Below are positions 16,271-23,230 of a stretch of DNA of 32,544 nucleotides, in pieces. The stretch is from Acidimicrobiia bacterium (GTDB lineage Bacteria > Actinomycetota > Acidimicrobiia > Spongiisociales > ZC4RG35). Both the position numbers and the translations under genes were made by a program. Numbering within the stretch: position 1 is the first letter of the stretch; each line of letters opens with the position of its first letter. The stretch is taken from the NCBI GenBank assembly GCA_013812505.1, contig JACCTH010000016.1:1-32544 (forward strand), given 5' to 3'. The notes beneath the pieces are model-generated. The model did no database searches. It saw nothing but the letters and a program-made list of their open reading frames with translations, and was not told where the DNA came from.

Positions 16271-16318
16271 AATTTTCCGTACCATGTCGCGTCTAGCCTT
16301 CAGCAAGCGGGTGATGAG

Positions 16319-17083
16319 ATGGCAAAGGACGCTGATAATCAGATCGGTCTTACTCTCAACGGGACCGTACACATCGATGAGTTCGCCAAGGCTGTCGTCG
16401 CATTGCGTGAGTTGATCGAGGGCTTGACCAAAGAACTAGCGCCGAACTCGACCATTGAATGGCGCATCGATTATCTGTCCGCTAGCAGTGCTGACGTGCT
16501 GCTCGTTGGCGAGGCTCCGCCCGAGGAACGTCAAATCCTCGAAGTAGTAGTGGACGGGTATCGACGAACTGGGCAGGCGTTAGAGCTGGGCGAGACTGTT
16601 CCCTTCAAATCAGCGCGCAAGCCAGCCCAACGGCTGCGAGACCTGATCAATACCAACATTGAATCCATCGACCTGACTGCTGGCGCAGACGTAGCGACGA
16701 TATCCCAACTCCCGATGACTCTGAAGGCACCGGTTTACGTTGAAAGCTTCGGTGTGATCATCGGGAAGCTTCAGACTCTCTCTAGCGCTCACGGCTACCG
16801 CGCGGTAATTCTCGATCATGTGACCGGGCACGCAGTCCGCATCTCTCTTGACGAAACCCAAAAGGGTGAGGCCCACGATCTGTGGGACGAGATTGTTGCA
16901 GCGCAGGGAATGATTCGACGGAACCGGTATACGGGTCTGCCACAATCGATGCGCGAAATTACCCGCCTAATTCGTCGGGAGCCGGTAGCGCCGGGAGCCT
17001 ACCGATCGGCTGCTGGCGTGGCACCACGGCCGGAAGGCGCGCCTAACGCGGAGGAGGCCGTCAGGCGGATTCGGGATGCCTGA
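16319..17083 (+). CDS. Uncharacterised protein, partner of the PIN nuclease
   Basis: This 254-aa protein has no motif that gives a firm function. It begins NQIGLTLNGTVHIDEFAKAV with a helical segment. A central part alternates predicted strands and helices. A C-terminal half has VESFGVIIGKLQTLSSAHGY and RAVILDHVTGHAVRISL, suggestive of a small beta-barrel. The tail is Pro/Ala-rich. The open frame continues upstream to 16253, but ATG 16319 is preferred because the aligned-looking globular part begins there; the ribosome site is weak. Its stop overlaps the PIN start by 8 nt, so the two are translationally coupled. A role as antitoxin or sensor for the nuclease is inferred from arrangement only, and it is larger than usual VapB-type antitoxins. 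Confidence 0.75.
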   Translation: MAKDADNQIGLTLNGTVHIDEFAKAVVALRELIEGLTKELAPNSTIEWRIDYLSASSADVLLVGEAPPEERQILEVVVDGYRRTGQALELGETVPFKSARKPAQRLRDLINTNIESIDLTAGADVATISQLPMTLKAPVYVESFGVIIGKLQTLSSAHGYRAVILDHVTGHAVRISLDETQKGEAHDLWDEIVAAQGMIRRNRYTGLPQSMREITRLIRREPVAPGAYRSAAGVAPRPEGAPNAEEAVRRIRDA

Positions 17084-17567
17084 CCTTCGTCTGTATTGGG
17101 ACTCGTGCGTATTCCTCGAATACATCAACGGTGATGATCAAACGCGCCTACAAGAGATTTCGGCCATTCTCGAAGATGCAGAAAAGAACAAGCTCCGGAT
17201 AATGACATCAACTCTGACTGTCGCAGAGGTGGCCTTCGCTCGCTATGAGCAAGCGGGAGCCGCGCTCGATCCTGTGGCCCAAGCAAAGATCGATGCGCTC
17301 TGGGCGATGGGCGGTCCCGTAAGGCTGGCAGATGTAACGCCGCTAGTGGCCGAGGCTGGTAGGGACTTGATCAGATTGGGCCTGCCCAAGCAACCCGACC
17401 AATGGCGCCTCAAACCTGCCGACGCGATGCACCTAGCCACGGCAAAGTCCTTACAAGCAGACACCGTCCACACCTACGATCCGAAGTGGGCAAAGTATGA
17501 GACCATCATCGGTATTCCCATCGGGGAACCAATGTCTGCCAATCCCCAATTGGGATTCAGCACATAG
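17076..17567 (+). CDS. PIN-domain (VapC-like) ribonuclease
   Basis: This 163-aa protein has the four acidic positions of a PIN fold. The first Asp is in YWDSCVFLEYIN near residue 9, a Glu is in TLTVAEVAFA near residue 50, and Asp residues are in KPADAMHLATA and HTYDPKW. PIN nucleases of this size cut RNA using Mg2+ and are often toxins paired with an upstream neutraliser. Its ATG lies inside the end of the 254-aa gene (ATGCCTGA overlap). Both are cargo in the transposon. Whether the pair acts in element maintenance, anti-phage defence or both cannot be told from sequence. Confidence 0.85.
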   Translation: MPDLRLYWDSCVFLEYINGDDQTRLQEISAILEDAEKNKLRIMTSTLTVAEVAFARYEQAGAALDPVAQAKIDALWAMGGPVRLADVTPLVAEAGRDLIRLGLPKQPDQWRLKPADAMHLATAKSLQADTVHTYDPKWAKYETIIGIPIGEPMSANPQLGFST

Positions 17568-17647
17568 ATTTCTTGGTCACTTAGCGAAGGCCAGGCCACT
17601 GAGAGCCGTCCAAGCGGCCCGGCAGTGGGGTCAGTTTGAATCTGGCC

Positions 17648-19273
17648 CTAGCCAAGTTCCAACTGTTCGCCCTGGCCCTTGACGACTAGGGATGCTTCGG
17701 CGTAGGTGCCATGGATCGGAGGCAGGTTGGCGATTACGCCTCTTAGGAGTTCTTCGACGCTGAGGATTTGGATTCTGGGGAAGCGACGTTCATAGGAAGT
17801 GCCGTGTTGCCAGGTATAGAAGCCGTCTTTGGTGGCAGTCTCGTACATTCCCTTGGTCGGTTTGGTTCGGGTGATCAGGATGCCCAGATCGGCCCGATCT
17901 TTCTTGACGGTTCCCACCAGGTCGCGGACCATCGAGGGATTCAGCGAGTCGCCACCTTTGACGGAGACCAGCGCGGTTCCCCATTCCTTGCCGTCGATGT
18001 AAAACCGGATCACTCCGTCTATTCCTTCGTCACCACCCATCTTCGGTTGAGGTCGGCCACCAACCTGACGAACCGCCCACATCTCGAAGTTCTTTGGCGA
18101 CCTCGCGAATAGCGCCTTTGCCCCGCCCTCATCTTTCGGAACGCCGTGTAGTTCGTAGCTGATGCCGGGATGGGCGTCGGTGAGTCTTTGCTCGATTAGG
18201 GCGATTGCCAGGTAAGTGATGTCAATACCGATCCATGAGCGACCGAGGGCCTCGGCGGCGGCGATGGTCGTTCCGCAACCGCAAAACGGGTCGAGTACAA
18301 CGTCACCCTGAGCGGTGCTGGCCTCGATGATCCGTTCAAGGAGCGCTTGCGGTTTCTGCGTCGGAAACCCGAGCCGCTCGTGAGCCTGGGAGTTGATTGG
18401 CGCAATGTCCTCCCAAATGTCTTGGAGAACGATCCCGCGCACTTCGTCCAGATATCGCTTGTATCGGGGACTGCCACCTTCTTTCTTCGGCCAGTAGATA
18501 CGGCCCGCCTTGTCAAGTTCCTCTAGTCGCTCGATGGTGAACTTCCAGTGGAAGCCTCGCGATGTGGGATCGATGCCACGCCATGACATCCCGGATGATC
18601 CACGGCGAATTCCAGCCGCAGTCAAGTTGTCTAGCTGATAACGCCGACCGCTCTCATCCTCATTTTGGTACTTGGTCGCGAGATACGCTTCGGAATGCGG
18701 AGTGTGTTGAGGATTCCAAGCAGGCGCAGAGGTCTTCCCGTAGTAGAGAATCACGTCATGCACAGGGCCGAACCGCCGGGCGCTGCTGTGAGCGCCAGTA
18801 CGTCGCCAAATGATTTCATTTCGGAAGTTCTCCGGTCTGAACACCTGATCACTGATGACCTTGAGGTAGTGGCTGGCCGTCGGGTCGCAGTGCAGGTACA
18901 TCGATCCTGACGGCCTTAGGACTCGATGCAGTTCCAGGAGCCTCGGTGTCATCATGACCAGATAGGCCATTACGTCGTTCTCGCCGAGCATGATCCGGAA
19001 AGCGTCGAGGCCCTTGGCGACTTCCCGCGGAACATTGGCGCTTGTCATCAACAACTCAAATTGATGCTGAGTCTCCGGGGTCCAATGCCAAGTGTCCTCA
19101 AACGCCTCGATCTGTGCCGTGGAAGGCCGAGTGTCTCGTTCCTTGAAAAGGACGTTGTAAGACTGGTGCGAGTTGAACGGCGGGTCGAGGTAGACCAAGT
19201 CGACAGACTCATCGGAAATGTTCTGGCGCATGATTTCGAGGTTGTCCCCGAAATACAGCTTCCGGGTAGTCAC
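17648..19273 (-). CDS. DNA methyltransferase fused to an Mrr-like restriction nuclease domain
   Basis: This 541-aa protein has an N-terminal beta-type amino-methyltransferase. It starts KLYFGDNLEIM, has catalytic motif IV YLDPPFNS near residue 30 and AdoMet-binding motif DPFCGCGTTIAAAEALGRSW near residue 335. The C-terminal part (about 390-500) has FEMWAVRQVGG, GGDEGIDGVIRF and ALVSVKGG, matching the Asp...x-Lys core of Mrr/PD-(D/E)xK nucleases. DPPF fits N4-cytosine or N6-adenine methylation. It may be a one-protein restriction-modification enzyme, but the Ser before VK replaces the more common Glu or Gln. It starts with GTG, six nucleotides after a -10-like box, and its -35 is in the right terminal repeat. 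It converges on the PIN gene. Confidence 0.88.
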   Translation of the reverse strand: MTTRKLYFGDNLEIMRQNISDESVDLVYLDPPFNSHQSYNVLFKERDTRPSTAQIEAFEDTWHWTPETQHQFELLMTSANVPREVAKGLDAFRIMLGENDVMAYLVMMTPRLLELHRVLRPSGSMYLHCDPTASHYLKVISDQVFRPENFRNEIIWRRTGAHSSARRFGPVHDVILYYGKTSAPAWNPQHTPHSEAYLATKYQNEDESGRRYQLDNLTAAGIRRGSSGMSWRGIDPTSRGFHWKFTIERLEELDKAGRIYWPKKEGGSPRYKRYLDEVRGIVLQDIWEDIAPINSQAHERLGFPTQKPQALLERIIEASTAQGDVVLDPFCGCGTTIAAAEALGRSWIGIDITYLAIALIEQRLTDAHPGISYELHGVPKDEGGAKALFARSPKNFEMWAVRQVGGRPQPKMGGDEGIDGVIRFYIDGKEWGTALVSVKGGDSLNPSMVRDLVGTVKKDRADLGILITRTKPTKGMYETATKDGFYTWQHGTSYERRFPRIQILSVEELLRGVIANLPPIHGTYAEASLVVKGQGEQLELG

Positions 19274-19279
19274 CGGTTC

Positions 19280-19309
19280 AGGCTACCGCCAGGCCTTCGG
19301 GTGAGTCAA
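19280..19309 (-). promoter_or_regulatory. Predicted methyltransferase promoter with -35 in the right terminal repeat
   Basis: On the minus strand TTGACT (19309-19304) in the terminal repeat is followed after 18 nt by TAGCCT (19285-19280). The GTG start at 19273 lies six nucleotides further, the same distance as for the transposase, so this mRNA is also probably leaderless. The -10 is weak (three of six). Confidence 0.5.
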
Positions 19310-19322
19310 GTATATTATTACC
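19300..19322 (-). repeat. Right terminal inverted repeat of the transposon
   Basis: This is a perfect 23-bp inverted copy of 15080-15102. The adjoining bases 19323-19330 (CAAATTTG) are the right copy of the 8-bp target duplication. Confidence 0.9.
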
Positions 19323-19404
19323 CAAATTTGGCGCCCAGCGCGCGAAAACCGCATTTTTTTGCGCCAAATTTCGTCAAGGGCGCGCGGTGAGCGCCAAATT
19401 TCGA
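19323..19404. repeat. Right part of the degenerate ~30-bp tandem repeat
   Basis: CCAAATTT recurs at 19322-19329, 19363-19370 and 19393-19400. The last two are exactly 30 nt apart and are preceded by GCG; the first is followed by the same CGCCCAGCGCGCG seen at 15051-15063. A run of seven T lies at 19354-19360. Together with the left part this is an intergenic array of about four units between the ankyrin and nitroreductase genes. It is not CRISPR-like, because units and spacers are not distinct. Confidence 0.7.
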
Positions 19405-19854
19405 TCAGGACGAGGAAGCGAAGGAGGATCGGGTTAGTCGGAACACCGGATGGTTGGCGGCTTCTATTTGCCACGCCTCAAGTGGTGCCGCGGACTCGGT
19501 TTCGAAGTACTCCCCGATCACCCGCCGGGTGATCGGCCCCAACGAGGCAAAAGCCTGGCGAAGAATCGGGGCCGCTTCCGGCGGCGTCAGTTCTTGGGAT
19601 TCGACCGATATTCGGCGCCAGAACCTGGTGATGGTCCCCTCCCCTGCCTTTTGCAGATTCCTGACCCATTCGGCTCGCCCCGAAACTGCCACGAGCAACC
19701 ACCCTTCCCCTTGGCGAGTGAGAGCGACCGGGGTCGTGCGGGGCAAGTGGGTACGACGCCCCTCAACCGTGAGGAGGGCCATCCGCCCAACGGGAAGCCC
19801 CATTCGCAGCAGCAAAGTGACTACCCGGTTGCCGATGCGAAGGAAGCGGGTCAT
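19405..19854 (-). CDS. Deazaflavin (F420)-dependent nitroreductase-family protein
   Basis: This protein of about 149 aa has the Ddn-like split-barrel pattern: RMALLTVEGRRTHLPRTTPV, GEGWLLVAVSGRAEWVRNLQ and a C-terminal FETESAAPLEAWQIEAANHP. Family members bind F420 and reduce quinones or nitro compounds, so the host probably makes F420. The frame is open to an ATG at 19905, but that leaves only 21 bp to the divergent MarR start. ATG at 19854 has GAAGG eight nucleotides upstream and begins at the first family-like helix, so it is preferred. MarR probably regulates it. Confidence 0.8.
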   Translation of the reverse strand: MTRFLRIGNRVVTLLLRMGLPVGRMALLTVEGRRTHLPRTTPVALTRQGEGWLLVAVSGRAEWVRNLQKAGEGTITRFWRRISVESQELTPPEAAPILRQAFASLGPITRRVIGEYFETESAAPLEAWQIEAANHPVFRLTRSSFASSS

Positions 19855-19904
19855 CCTGAAAGCCTTCGTGATACTCCTCCTGTTAGCCTCTGTTACGCCA
19901 GACA

Positions 19905-19922
19905 TATGATACGTACTTCATA
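19905..19922. promoter_or_regulatory. MarR operator-like inverted repeat
   Basis: TATGA and TCATA (19905-19909, 19918-19922) are inverted arms around an 8-bp core containing GTAC. The site overlaps TATGAT, a five-of-six -10 box for the marR gene at 19927. Position and size fit an autoregulatory MarR operator. Confidence 0.45.
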
Positions 19923-19926
19923 AGAT

Positions 19927-20406
19927 ATGTCAACCGAACGAAACTCACGAACGGTCGGCAAGCTCACCAAGGAAATACAGGCTGCTCTACGGGAAATGAC
20001 CGGGCGGCTGCACCAGTTGAACGGGGCTGTGGGCTTCCACCTTGACCTGCAAGCGTCCGACCTCGAGATGCTCGATGAGATCGGCCGGCTCGGGCCCTTG
20101 TCGCCGCGCGATCTGGTCGCCTCCACCGGGATCCATCCCGCCACCCTCACCGGAATCCTCGACCGCCTCGAACAGGGCGGCTTCATCTCCCGAAGCCCTG
20201 ATCCGACCGATCGCCGCAAGGTTCGGATCGGAACCCGCTATGAAAAGGCAGGGGAGATACTGCGCCTATACGGACCGATGAATCGGACCCTCGCCAAACT
20301 CTGTTCCGGCTACACCCTCTCTGAATTGGAAGTGATTCGGAGCTTCTTGGAGGAAGTGGGCCATGCCGCCGGTCGCGCTGGTGCGGCCGCCCGCTCGGAC
20401 GAGTAG
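19927..20406 (+). CDS. MarR-family transcriptional regulator
   Basis: This 159-aa winged-helix protein has the recognition region SPRDLVASTGIHPATLTGIL followed by DRLEQGGFISRSPDPTDRRK, whose Asp-x-Arg wing motif is typical of MarR. MarR proteins are dimeric repressors released by small aromatic or oxidising ligands. It is divergent from the F420-type nitroreductase, its likely target. No Shine-Dalgarno site is seen before ATG 19927, and a short or absent leader is likely. A hairpin follows its stop. Confidence 0.9.
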   Translation: MSTERNSRTVGKLTKEIQAALREMTGRLHQLNGAVGFHLDLQASDLEMLDEIGRLGPLSPRDLVASTGIHPATLTGILDRLEQGGFISRSPDPTDRRKVRIGTRYEKAGEILRLYGPMNRTLAKLCSGYTLSELEVIRSFLEEVGHAAGRAGAAARSDE

Positions 20407-20409
20407 CGG

Positions 20410-20436
20410 CTCTCCCCAGCTTCCGTTAGGGGAGAG
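20410..20436 (+). terminator. Hairpin after marR, also a dispersed-repeat copy
   Basis: CTCTCCCC (20410-20417) and GGGGAGAG (20429-20436) form a perfect 8-bp stem with an 11-nt loop. The loop core CTTCCGTT and the stem match a second hairpin at 21131-21154, so this is one of at least two copies of a small repeat. A weak ATTT follows. Confidence 0.55.
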
Positions 20437-20540
20437 ATTTCCATCAACTCCCCACCGAAGAGACTGCCGTCACGAAATATTCCCTTAAGAGACGGTGAAC
20501 ACCGTCCATTTGATTCTTGACTGCCGTACGTTTCGTTTTG

Positions 20541-21083
20541 ATGAAAGCTCTGCTTCGTAACCCCTGGGTTGTGGTTGGAGGCCTCGCGGTGCTGGTCGTC
20601 GGATTCCTCCTCTTCAGACCCGACACCCTCGTCACCGACGTGCGGGTGGACGAATCACTGGAAGAAGCGTTTGCGACCTCGACGACGGAAACCACAACCT
20701 CGCCCGATGTAAGCACCGCGGCCACCGCCACAATCTCGCCACCGGTGGCTGACACCGTCGAGATCGTCACCGGCACTTTCACCGGCATCAATCACCGGGC
20801 CTCAGGGACCGCAACGGTCTACAGCCAGGACGGTCGCTACGTGTTGCGGTTCGAAGACGACACCGACATCCAGAACGGGCCCGATCTTTATGTGTGGATT
20901 CTTCCCTCCGACTCATATGAAGGCGGGATTCCCGACGACTACCTCGATCTCGGCACGATCACCGGCAACGTCGGTGGGCAGAACTATCAGCTACCCGAAG
21001 GCTTCGACCCCGAAGTTCATCGAACGGTTCTGATCTGGTGTTTGCGTTTTGCCGTACCGTTCGCGACAGCGCCGCTGTCGTGA
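20541..21083 (+). CDS. Membrane-anchored DM13-domain protein
   Basis: This 180-aa protein has one N-terminal membrane helix (PWVVVGGLAVLVVGFLLF), a Thr/Ser-rich linker and a C-terminal DM13 domain beginning GTFTGINHRASGTATVY and ending VLIWCLRFAVPFATAPL. The conserved Cys in IWC is present. DM13 domains are proposed to take part in electron transfer or redox chemistry at the cell surface; biochemical proof is limited. ATG 20541 is chosen because the helix starts a few residues later; a TTG at 20517 is possible. The upstream ribosome site is poor. It is flanked by hairpins on both sides. Confidence 0.82.
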   Translation: MKALLRNPWVVVGGLAVLVVGFLLFRPDTLVTDVRVDESLEEAFATSTTETTTSPDVSTAATATISPPVADTVEIVTGTFTGINHRASGTATVYSQDGRYVLRFEDDTDIQNGPDLYVWILPSDSYEGGIPDDYLDLGTITGNVGGQNYQLPEGFDPEVHRTVLIWCLRFAVPFATAPLS

Positions 21084-21154
21084 TGCGAGCCGGGAGGGGC
21101 TCTCGTCCGCCGCCTATTCGGCGGCGGCCACTCCCCCAACTTCCGTTGGGGGAG
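21064..21154. terminator. Cluster of hairpins between convergent DM13 and lyase genes
   Basis: Three stems follow each other. CGACAGC/GCTGTCG (21064-21080) lies at the DM13 stop. CCGCCGCC/GGCGGCGG (21107-21127) spans the lyase stop. CTCCCCCAAC/GTTGGGGGAG (21131-21154, TTCC loop) lies within the lyase reading frame. Together they can act as a two-way terminator. The last stem is the better copy of the repeat also found at 20410-20436. Confidence 0.55.
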
Positions 21155-22091
21155 AAAGCCTCGGTACGCCTGTTGCGAGCAACATTTCGTACGCCCTTTG
21201 ACGGAACTGGTCACGGAGGTCCCGCGTCGGCGGGCGACAACGACTCGAACCGAGGCCGACCAATTCCATGCAGAGCTTGTCGAGATAGCCGTCTCCTCCG
21301 GTGTGGTGTTCCATCTCCTTCCACAAGGCCATGAAGGGCATAGCCACTTTCACGAGTTCGGTTTGGGCCGCCACGTACTCTCCGCTTTCGAGCAGTTCCC
21401 AGAGTTGCACCCCCCACTGCGGCCAGTAATTGCAGACATGAACTTCGATCGCGCTGGCGCCGAGCATGTGACTGGTCGTGAAGCGAAGCTGATTGTCGAT
21501 CACGGCGAAACGGTCCGCGAACCAGGACAACGCCTGTTCGAACTCCATAAAGCCGCTGTCGGGTGCGCTCCACTTCAATCCCACGACGTTGGGGATGGTG
21601 GCCAAACGCTCCACCATCGCGGTGGACACTCCATAGCTGGTCCAATGGGTGTTGTAGATGATTATCCCCACCTCGGCCGCGTCAGCCGCTGCCATCACAT
21701 AGTCAAAGAAGTCGTCCTCGGTGTGAGCGAAGTAGTACGGGGGCGACACTTGGATCAGCTCGGCTCCGACCTTCTCGGCGCCAATGGCAAGGTCAACCAG
21801 GTCGCGAGTGCTGGTCGTCTGGGCTCCCATGACCACCGGCACCCGGCCATCGGCCTCAGAAACCACGGCCTCAGCGACACGAATCCTTTCCTCGAGGGTC
21901 ATCGTCGAGAAATCACCGGCCGCGCCACCGGCCAGGACAAGGCCCGTCCCGGTGCGGATTCCGCCTTCGACGAGGAAACTCACATGGCGGCGGATGGCGG
22001 CGAGATCCACTTCCAAGTCGGGTTCTTGAAACATCGTCGGGATGGTGACGTAGCAACCTCGCACTGAGCTTTGCGCCCGTGTCCACTCCAT
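21114..22091 (-). CDS. DHDPS/NanA-family (class I aldolase) lyase
   Basis: This 325-aa TIM barrel has the Schiff-base Lys K173 (NVVGLKWSAPD) and the Tyr Y146 (IIIYNTHWTSYG). The usual GTTGE carboxylate loop is replaced by AGGAAGDFSTMT, and YNxP by YNTH, so it is unlikely to be the housekeeping dihydrodipicolinate synthase. Relatives cleave or dehydrate 2-keto-3-deoxy sugar acids, N-acetylneuraminate or similar compounds. ATG 22091 is preferred, with GGAGG four nucleotides upstream; the longer frame to 22202 enters the preceding gene. It is the last gene of the transporter operon. The last residues are encoded by a repeat hairpin. Confidence 0.88.
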   Translation of the reverse strand: MEWTRAQSSVRGCYVTIPTMFQEPDLEVDLAAIRRHVSFLVEGGIRTGTGLVLAGGAAGDFSTMTLEERIRVAEAVVSEADGRVPVVMGAQTTSTRDLVDLAIGAEKVGAELIQVSPPYYFAHTEDDFFDYVMAAADAAEVGIIIYNTHWTSYGVSTAMVERLATIPNVVGLKWSAPDSGFMEFEQALSWFADRFAVIDNQLRFTTSHMLGASAIEVHVCNYWPQWGVQLWELLESGEYVAAQTELVKVAMPFMALWKEMEHHTGGDGYLDKLCMELVGLGSSRCRPPTRDLRDQFRQRAYEMLLATGVPRLSPPTEVGGVAAAE

Positions 22092-22119
22092 CGGTCCTCC
22101 TACTGCTGCGCTGGCGATA

Positions 22120-23229
22120 TCAGACCTCAAACCTAGAACCTTGGATACAGGTCGAGCCTTGATGCTCGCCGTAGTAGACGGTGAACAGCTTTCCGGGCTC
22201 ATACTCGATAACCGATGGATAGCCCATGTTCAATCCGTTGTAGCTTCCCGAGAGGTCGTCGCGGATGACGAGTTCCTCACCCCAGGTCGTGCCGTCATCG
22301 CCGCTAACGGAAGCTCTGATGCCATAGGGAGGACGGCGGCGACCGTAAACCAAGAGAATCCGTCCATCGGCTAACGGGATGCAATGCGCCGGATATCCCC
22401 ACAAAGGGAGTCGACGAGGCTCCGACCAGGCAAATCCTCCGTCGGCGGAGTCACTCTGATAGAGGAACCCGCTGGATTCCTCTCGCGAGAACAGGAGCAG
22501 CCGGGCCGAGGACGTGATCGCGACCGATGGCTCAGAGAACACGAGACCGGAAGCACGAGCCGCCTCGATCGGCTTGCCCCAACTCCGCCCGCGATCGTCC
22601 GATCGGACGATAAAGCTGGCGGCGAGGGGATCGTGATCCTGGCTCCCCAGCGCCAAGACGAGAACGCCATCCTTGAGCTCGATTGCGCCCTTGGGGCTGA
22701 AGGCTCCGAGATATGGGGCGATGTCGACTTGCACCGAGTGAGGCCAGGTGACACCGCCATCTCCGCTGACATGAACAAATGCACCGTCGTCAGCTCGCAG
22801 ATATGGGAGCGGATGTCGATCGATCTTTTGCCCGTTCCGCATCGGTAGCCATCTCTTGCGAGAAGGGTCGAACCAATAACATTGCTCGAACCCGCCATTG
22901 TTGAGGACTTTTCCCTCCTCGGTGGGGAACCAGCGAAACCGCCACTGATTCAGCAACAGGTCGCCGCCACTGATCTCGGCCAGACCTGGAGTCTCGACCC
23001 CGTGCCACTCTTCCCCTGGGACTTGTACTGGAGTCGACCAGCTCCGACCTTGATCGACCGACCGGACGAGAAGGTTGACGAACTCGGGTTCGTCTGGAGG
23101 ATGGCGGACCGGAGTCCGCGCGGGCCCCGAGCTAAAGGCAACCAGCCAATCACCGTTCGACGAACGGGTAATGCACGGATGAGAGCTGTAGCGACCGGGC
23201 TCTCGATAGACGATGGAGGCCACTTTCAC
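22120..23229 (-). CDS. BNR-repeat / sialidase-like beta-propeller protein
   Basis: This 369-aa protein has no signal peptide. It shows at least five Asp-box (BNR) motifs: SVDQGRSW, SGDGGVTW, SDDRGRSWG, SADGGFAW and SGDDGTTWG. Other phrases are SSHPCITRSSNGDW at the start and MGYPSVIEYEPGKLFTVYYG near the end, as in sialidase-fold proteins. True exo-sialidases need an Arg triad and a Tyr/Glu pair; several Arg and the YPSVIE...YY region are present but I cannot confirm the site. GTG 23229 lies one base after the ATPase stop, consistent with translational coupling. Working with the next gene, a NanA-family lyase, suggests processing of an imported acidic glycan unit. Confidence 0.82.
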   Translation of the reverse strand: MKVASIVYREPGRYSSHPCITRSSNGDWLVAFSSGPARTPVRHPPDEPEFVNLLVRSVDQGRSWSTPVQVPGEEWHGVETPGLAEISGGDLLLNQWRFRWFPTEEGKVLNNGGFEQCYWFDPSRKRWLPMRNGQKIDRHPLPYLRADDGAFVHVSGDGGVTWPHSVQVDIAPYLGAFSPKGAIELKDGVLVLALGSQDHDPLAASFIVRSDDRGRSWGKPIEAARASGLVFSEPSVAITSSARLLLFSREESSGFLYQSDSADGGFAWSEPRRLPLWGYPAHCIPLADGRILLVYGRRRPPYGIRASVSGDDGTTWGEELVIRDDLSGSYNGLNMGYPSVIEYEPGKLFTVYYGEHQGSTCIQGSRFEV

Positions 23230-23230
23230 C

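Larger units (their letters stand above)
15080..19322. mobile_element. IS1595-family transposon carrying a PIN module and a methyltransferase-nuclease
   Basis: The element is 4243 bp. Its ends are 23-bp perfect inverted repeats (15080-15102 and 19300-19322, outer bases GGTAATAATATA). It is flanked by an 8-bp direct repeat CAAATTTG (15072-15079 and 19323-19330), the duplication length expected for IS1595. Contents in order are an IS1595 transposase (+), a 56-aa ORF (-), a 254-aa unknown protein and a PIN-domain nuclease (+, overlapping), and a methyltransferase-nuclease fusion (-). Typical IS1595 elements are about 1 kb, but subgroups with passenger genes are known. Intact genes, perfect ends and a perfect target duplication suggest recent insertion. 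Confidence 0.88.

Noticed and set aside
15071-19331. A 32-bp terminal inverted repeat as the true element end
   Set aside because: The outer part is the palindrome CCAAATTTGG. Ending at GGTAAT leaves a perfect 8-bp direct repeat, which is the duplication size expected for IS1595.
15040-19404. CRISPR-like array from ~30-bp repeats beside the transposon
   Set aside because: Only about four degenerate units, no separate spacers of even length, and no cas genes nearby.
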